Source: Fusarium oxysporum f. sp. lycopersici 4287
Taxonomy: Eukaryota; Ascomycota; Sordariomycetes; Hypocreales; Nectriaceae
Direction: 5' to 3'
Length of the DNA: 64,000 nucleotides
Assembly: GCF_000149955.1 (NCBI RefSeq)
Contig: NC_030987.1
Location: 3,711,906 to 3,775,905, forward strand
The notes under the pieces are model-generated. The model saw nothing but the letters and a program-made list of their open reading frames with translations, was not told the DNA's origin and ran no database searches. Below are positions 59,101-64,000 of this stretch, in pieces. A program made the translations under genes and the position numbers. Within the stretch, counting starts at the first letter, position 1; every line of letters starts with the position of its first letter.

Positions 59101-62100
59101 AATACGACCATCACAGGCATGCCTGTCGCGTGCAGCTTGATAACGCTGGCCATGTCGGGTCTTGGCAACAAGCATGAACAACTCTGTTCAGTTAGTAATA
59201 CTGCTTTCCGACATACCGCCTCATACTACGAAACACACTTGACAACAATTTCCTAGGCCAGCTAACTGGTTAGAGGCCAGCCATATGCCTAAATGGGTCA
59301 ACATTCGGCTCGTGACTCGAAGAGGCCGGTTTTCCAAGATGATATGCAGGATCCACGAGTCAAGCGAAAACGAGCCCCAGCCTGTTGATTCAAGGGTCTT
59401 GAATCAAGGCTGACACGACATTGCTCAGAATGCGAACATAGTGCTCAATCCGCTCAGTTGTGTGAGTGAACGAGCAATGTCCATACCACGGTGATCACTT
59501 GACTAATGCATCACTCAGTCAAAGTTTTGAGCATGACAGAATCAACTTTTGATGACCTGGCGGTTATTGCAGTCCTGATGAGGCGTGCCAAGAGAATAGA
59601 AAAAGTAAGGTGGGGACAAAAGGAAAGGAAGGCAAGCAAAATTCGCCGAGAGTACAAGGTACTCCTGGGACGTTGGAGACAATGGTCCGTGGAAAAAGGA
59701 AACGCTATCGGAGAGTCGCCTGGGTTTAATCAAAGCCGGACATCGGCCCAGAGGAACTTCTTGGTCACGCACTCAGCTGTCCCGGAAATGCAGGCACGCC
59801 TATAATCACATTGACCAGCACCCAATGCTAACACAGCATCGTCTCGAGACGTTGTTCCAGGGTCCCTCATCTTGTTGTCGACGCCAACCGTTCAATGGCT
59901 CCCGCAAGCATAGCGGGTGTTCCCACCAAAGCAGATCTCAGTGGAGCAGGGTCCCTTGAAAACCCCTCATCTTCCCGCCATTGCATCTGCTGAAGGACGA
60001 GGGTGGGAAGTTGAAGGCTTCGATTCTGGCTCCAGAAGGTTATGGTGGAGTCCTTCCCGTGAGGAGGCGGACTCCATAGTTGGAGAAAACATCGTCTTTT
60101 GAGCCGCTGACGCTCGCCTATCAAGAACCCTCGCATCTTGTAGCTATTAGCTTAACAGCGACAATGCGACAACATATCGTCCGTCACGAGGACTTTGTTA
60201 ACATAGCATTTCTGGCTCACCTCTCGGAGTCGGGCACTCGGCCGCCAAATCTGGCTGCCTAGAAACCCGAGTCCTTTCCGTGATCGGACGATGACCATCC
60301 AATTCGAAACAAAGAAGGAACCTTGGAGAAGACCATAGGGAGCGGGAACACCGAGAGACAAGCAGGTATCATTCCCGGGAAACAACAAGAGAGAACGACT
60401 GTGCTGTTACGCTAGCTCGTTGAGGTTTGGAGGAATCTTGAGCCCATGTCCCTGAGGTTGAGAGCTACCCTACCCTTGCCTCGGTGGCGTCGCGCTTTAG
60501 GCAATGAATGGGTGCGGATGCCAGACATGTGTCAAGGCCGGAGCATTGTGGAAAACACGACTGCCAGATCGTTGTCAAAAGGGTCACATACCTTTCCTGT
60601 TATCAATCTCGTTGATACATAAAAATCATTGTCGTGTTGAAAGTGCAAGAATTATTGGCAATTATTACGCAATTCATATCAAACTCGTTGCAGGGCCAGT
60701 TATCACTCCAGACTCCTAAACAGTACTGGGCACGGCCTTGTCTCACAGAACGCTTATCCCTCGCTGTCATGACTGGTGATGACGTCCATTTTCTTTCTCA
60801 CTTTTTTTCCCCGAAACTTCACCGACTCGAAATATCACACATGCCCCTGTTCTGGGCTTTGCTGTCCGAGAACAGTATCGTGTACTCCACTCTGCTCAAC
60901 TCCTGGTCTAACGTTATTACTGGAGTCTCAACACTTTATTTTGTGTTCAAGAATTAACTGTGCTCTAACATCAGACTATTGATAACAGTTCAGCCTCCTC
61001 TTGAGAAAAATATTAAGAGTGTACAGGCTGACGAGGCACTGCTACACTGCAGCTGATGGTTGACAAATGGTATAGTCAATAAAATCATAAAACGGTTTGG
61101 GCATTTATTCCCGTGGTTATTAATCAGGTTAAAGCGGGTGTCGTCGGCAGCAATGTTAAGATGTCATCACGGGCCTAAGCAAAGGTCGCTAAAGGGGGCT
61201 TAATCTGGTAGGGAATGGATAAGTTAATGCTCGCCTTTCTCAGCTTAAGTCCGGAAGAGGCACACCTTGATGGAAAATCCCTGTTCAGATATCGGAACTA
61301 CTTCATTGGGATACCCGATAGATTCTTAGTCGCTGACATGCACGGCCAGGATTCCCAATGCTTCGGACATTTGAAGAAGGAATGGAGACAATCTCTGATG
61401 ATTGAGCTTCACTTTCGAAACAATCGCGCAGCTTAGTGAATACAGGGGCTAGCAACTTGATTGAAATGGCTGTTTGGGATCGCCGATATTATCTCCTTGA
61501 GTGTGATTCAAGCCAGCCAAGCACATCTCACGTACACTCACACTCAAAGCTTCAATGCACCACACCAATCCAGTGCCATGTTCGGCAATCGTTGGAGAAG
61601 CGGGACTGGTGGAGGCATAAACTGCCGCTGATGGTGCCGTACAGAGGATGTTGAGCCTCAACGCACCAAGCTTCTTCTACGGGGTCCCTTCCCGCTCCAT
61701 GAGGAGCTTGGAGACCCGTAAGAAGCCACAACGATCTGGACACACAATATAAGGCAATGCACGTCGTGATGGCTTCATCTCGACACCACAAGTTGACAGC
61801 AAGTCGCCAACCTTGTTGTGCATGTAACTCATTCGACTCCCTGCAATCTACTCAACGCTTTCCTCTTCAAACAAGGACGGCCCATCACCGTTGATCAGGA
61901 TTGGTCAGGATTTACACTATTCCTACAATGCTGGACGTGCATACACAATACAGTACTGTAGGTACACGCCTGCACGAGTCAGAATCATTTAGTTTCGGAA
62001 CTTCGAAATTCTTGACATCGTGATGAGCGCAAAAGAAATCATCACAATGTATATCCCTCACATTAAGGTCTGCCCTAGACCAGTCTAGTGATCAGCCATC

Positions 62101-64000
62101 AAAACACAGAATGTTTTGGGCGAGGGCGAGTGCGGAATTCACAAATGTGCTCCCAACCCTTTTTCTCGTGACGAGCAGACCAATTGAAGGGGTTGGAATT
62201 GAGCCAGTGTTAAGATGGTTCCCAACCACACAACCACCCATAACAGTCTTTTACGTCACAAACTTTCACATTCTGCATCCAACAACACTTCTCGCATCAC
62301 CATCACCACCACCATCACCGCCGGCGCTGTTCACTAGGTGGTGATAGTGCGGAACCTTACCGGACAGGCATGGCTGGCTAGTTTATCCATGGTGTCCCGT
62401 TCACCACGAGGCCCCCCACCAGCACTTGGCTACTCCTAGCAAGCGTGTGTTTTAGTTCAAGACGCCATCACAAACCATTCGCTATTTGACGGAATTATCG
62501 AGTACTGTGCGTTTACTGTACTGAGGGAGGCAAGGGAGTGAGTGTTGATTCGGCAAACTTACCTCGCATTGTGATGGTCTTGTAACTGTTACTGTTTTGA
62601 ATCCGAGAGAAACTGCAACCTTACAATGATGACGCCTGGTGTTGGTTCATCTTTGTGGTTCGACTCGGTGCTCGATTAGGTGTGATACGGACTGGTTGAG
62701 CTTCTGATATGTTCCAAACCGCTGAGCCAGCAACAGCATGACAGTCATTCTTGGCTTACCATTATCCGTTTGTCTGAACGAGAGCTATTGAGCTATGTTG
62801 AAACGCTTCTCATACTCATGTGACTTGAGCACGGTACCTCTAGAATATCGTGCACTTGCCCTGCGCTCAGCGCGCTGAGAAGCTTCAGAGTACCCAGTAC
62901 AGGGATCAACTCGCTCTCATGTTCTGATCTGGCGACGAAAATATGACGACAGACAGAGTGCGGGATCTTGTGAATTGCATGTTGCATGTCGCGGGACGGA
63001 GGATGCCGCGGCATTGCAGCATTTATCCGACTCGCACGAAAAGGGTAAAGTTCATGGTGAAGACGGACAACAGCAGCTGTCTCGCGATAATTACGGCAGA
63101 TCCTCCCTTGTCAATCACCATATGCACTCCACAGACGAGCGGCTAACAGGTTGCAGCCTTGGTTGGCGTGGTTAGTTGCATTCACCACCCCCGAAGGTTG
63201 TCTGCCCTTCTGACTTGCATGGCTTTCTAGCTTGTCCAGCATGACCCTGAATCCCTGAATCAGGCATTATGAATTTACGAAGGATGGTCAAGGATGTAGT
63301 GTGAACCCCCACGCCGCCGAGACATTGACTGCAACCCCCTCCTGTCTGCGTACGGTATGTACACCACAGTACTGCTATTCGGAGCCGCTCTGATAGCGTA
63401 AATCTGTTCGTTCATTTGTGATTCTGGCGAACGCGTGAATAAAAGTCCCGTAAAATGAGATGATGGACGGATGCGTGCGTGTCCTCGAGGGACACGAAAG
63501 ACATGCACACGTGTAAAGTACCGAAACAAGACGCTTGCAGGCTATCGTACAGTAGCCAAGCGCAAGTGCCATATGTTATGCCAGGTGCAGATCTACCCTG
63601 AAGGTAACATCGCGAACGCAAAGAGCTGGTGCTGGCTTGTCCATGGCAGATTGACTTTTTGAAGTCTGTGGTATAGGGTGGTTTCACTGCACTTGGTGAG
63701 TTCCTTCTCTTGACATCAAGGTTTGTCGTTCATTTCCTGATGGTGCGGTAATTATGTGTCCGTGAAGGTTTGAAATATGTCATATGTGTTTCCTACGTAT
63801 CATAACTTTGTTTTTTGTTATACTTCCCTTGAAACCCGAAACTCTTGGTGACGCAGTAGCATCAAAACAACCATGGATGGCGCATGTTCTACCGGCGGTG
63901 ATCTCCAAACGTGGAGCCCAAGATGATGTTAGCAACTTCATCCCTAGCGGTGTTCCTGGTGATGGATCTCTCCCCGCATCCTTGATGTGGCTCTTGGTGG
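56129..64000. other. Long stretch with no supported gene, upstream of the C2H2 factor
   Basis: About 7.9 kb to the window end. The part nearest the factor (56,129-57,200) should be its leader and promoter; it has CT-rich and GA-rich tracts and an A/T-run near 56,190 and 56,461. From 57,200 on, only short open frames occur, mostly without ATG and without motifs. A 99-residue ATG frame at 59506-59805 is basic and unrecognised. I see no tRNA, rRNA or intact transposon. The next real gene must lie beyond 64,000. Confidence 0.5.

Noticed and set aside
59506..59805. 99-codon ATG frame on the plus strand
   Set aside because: No recognisable motif and no neighbouring exon; length is within chance for a region of this size. 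Kept only as a note.

Overview
The window is nuclear DNA of a filamentous ascomycete, most likely a Hypocreales/Fusarium-type Sordariomycete. This rests on genes carrying many 47-90 nt introns with GTAAGT/GTATGT-like donors and CTAAC-type branch sites just before the acceptor, on pyrimidine-rich leaders, and on the protein set (fungal Lon/Pim1, Arp9, a SYLF protein, a C2H2 + Fungal_trans regulator). The genus is inferred. Gene models were spliced by hand from frame continuity, splice signals and family motifs.

Layout. 1-2840: no supported gene. 2841-6248 (-): mitochondrial Lon protease. 7482-7991 (+): small lysine-rich protein. 8976-12174 (-): multi-KH RNA-binding protein. 12175-15273: no supported gene. 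15274-17778 (-): large disordered protein. 18991-20027 (+): HAD pyrimidine-nucleotidase-like phosphatase. 20263-20775 (-): Mediator Med21. 21147-22398 (+): Sec62. 22747-23390 (-): GNAT acetyltransferase. 25550-29791 (+): phospholipase D with a FUS-like low-complexity N-terminus. 30243-32629 (-): ER membrane protein disulfide isomerase. 33527-35382 (+): tyrosyl-DNA phosphodiesterase. 36136-38217 (+): MATE transporter. 38751-41213 (-): Arp9. 42014-46335 (-): SYLF/Ysc84-type protein interrupted by an assembly gap. 46336-50736: no supported gene. 50737-51948 (-): F-box protein. 52385-52649 (+): 68-residue membrane protein. 53154-56128 (-): C2H2 transcription factor. 56129-64000: no supported gene.

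The genes are mostly single-copy housekeeping functions: mitochondrial and ER proteostasis (Lon, PDI, Sec62), transcription and chromatin (Med21, Arp9, C2H2 factor), lipid signalling and DNA repair (PLD, TDP1), transport (MATE) and the actin/endocytic side (SYLF). They are arranged as alternating convergent and divergent pairs. I see no secondary-metabolite cluster, no intact transposon, no CRISPR and no convincing tRNA or rRNA gene.

I did not find a clear undescribed system. The most interesting leads are the PLD enzyme that joins a FUS/EWS-like tyrosine-repeat domain to an HKD lipase carrying a large charged insertion; two enzymes (HAD and TDP1) whose in-frame upstream starts look like leaky-scanning dual-localisation devices; several non-canonical splice sites (one GC-AG, several AAG acceptors); and two gene models (PDI and SYLF) with stretches that do not resolve cleanly.
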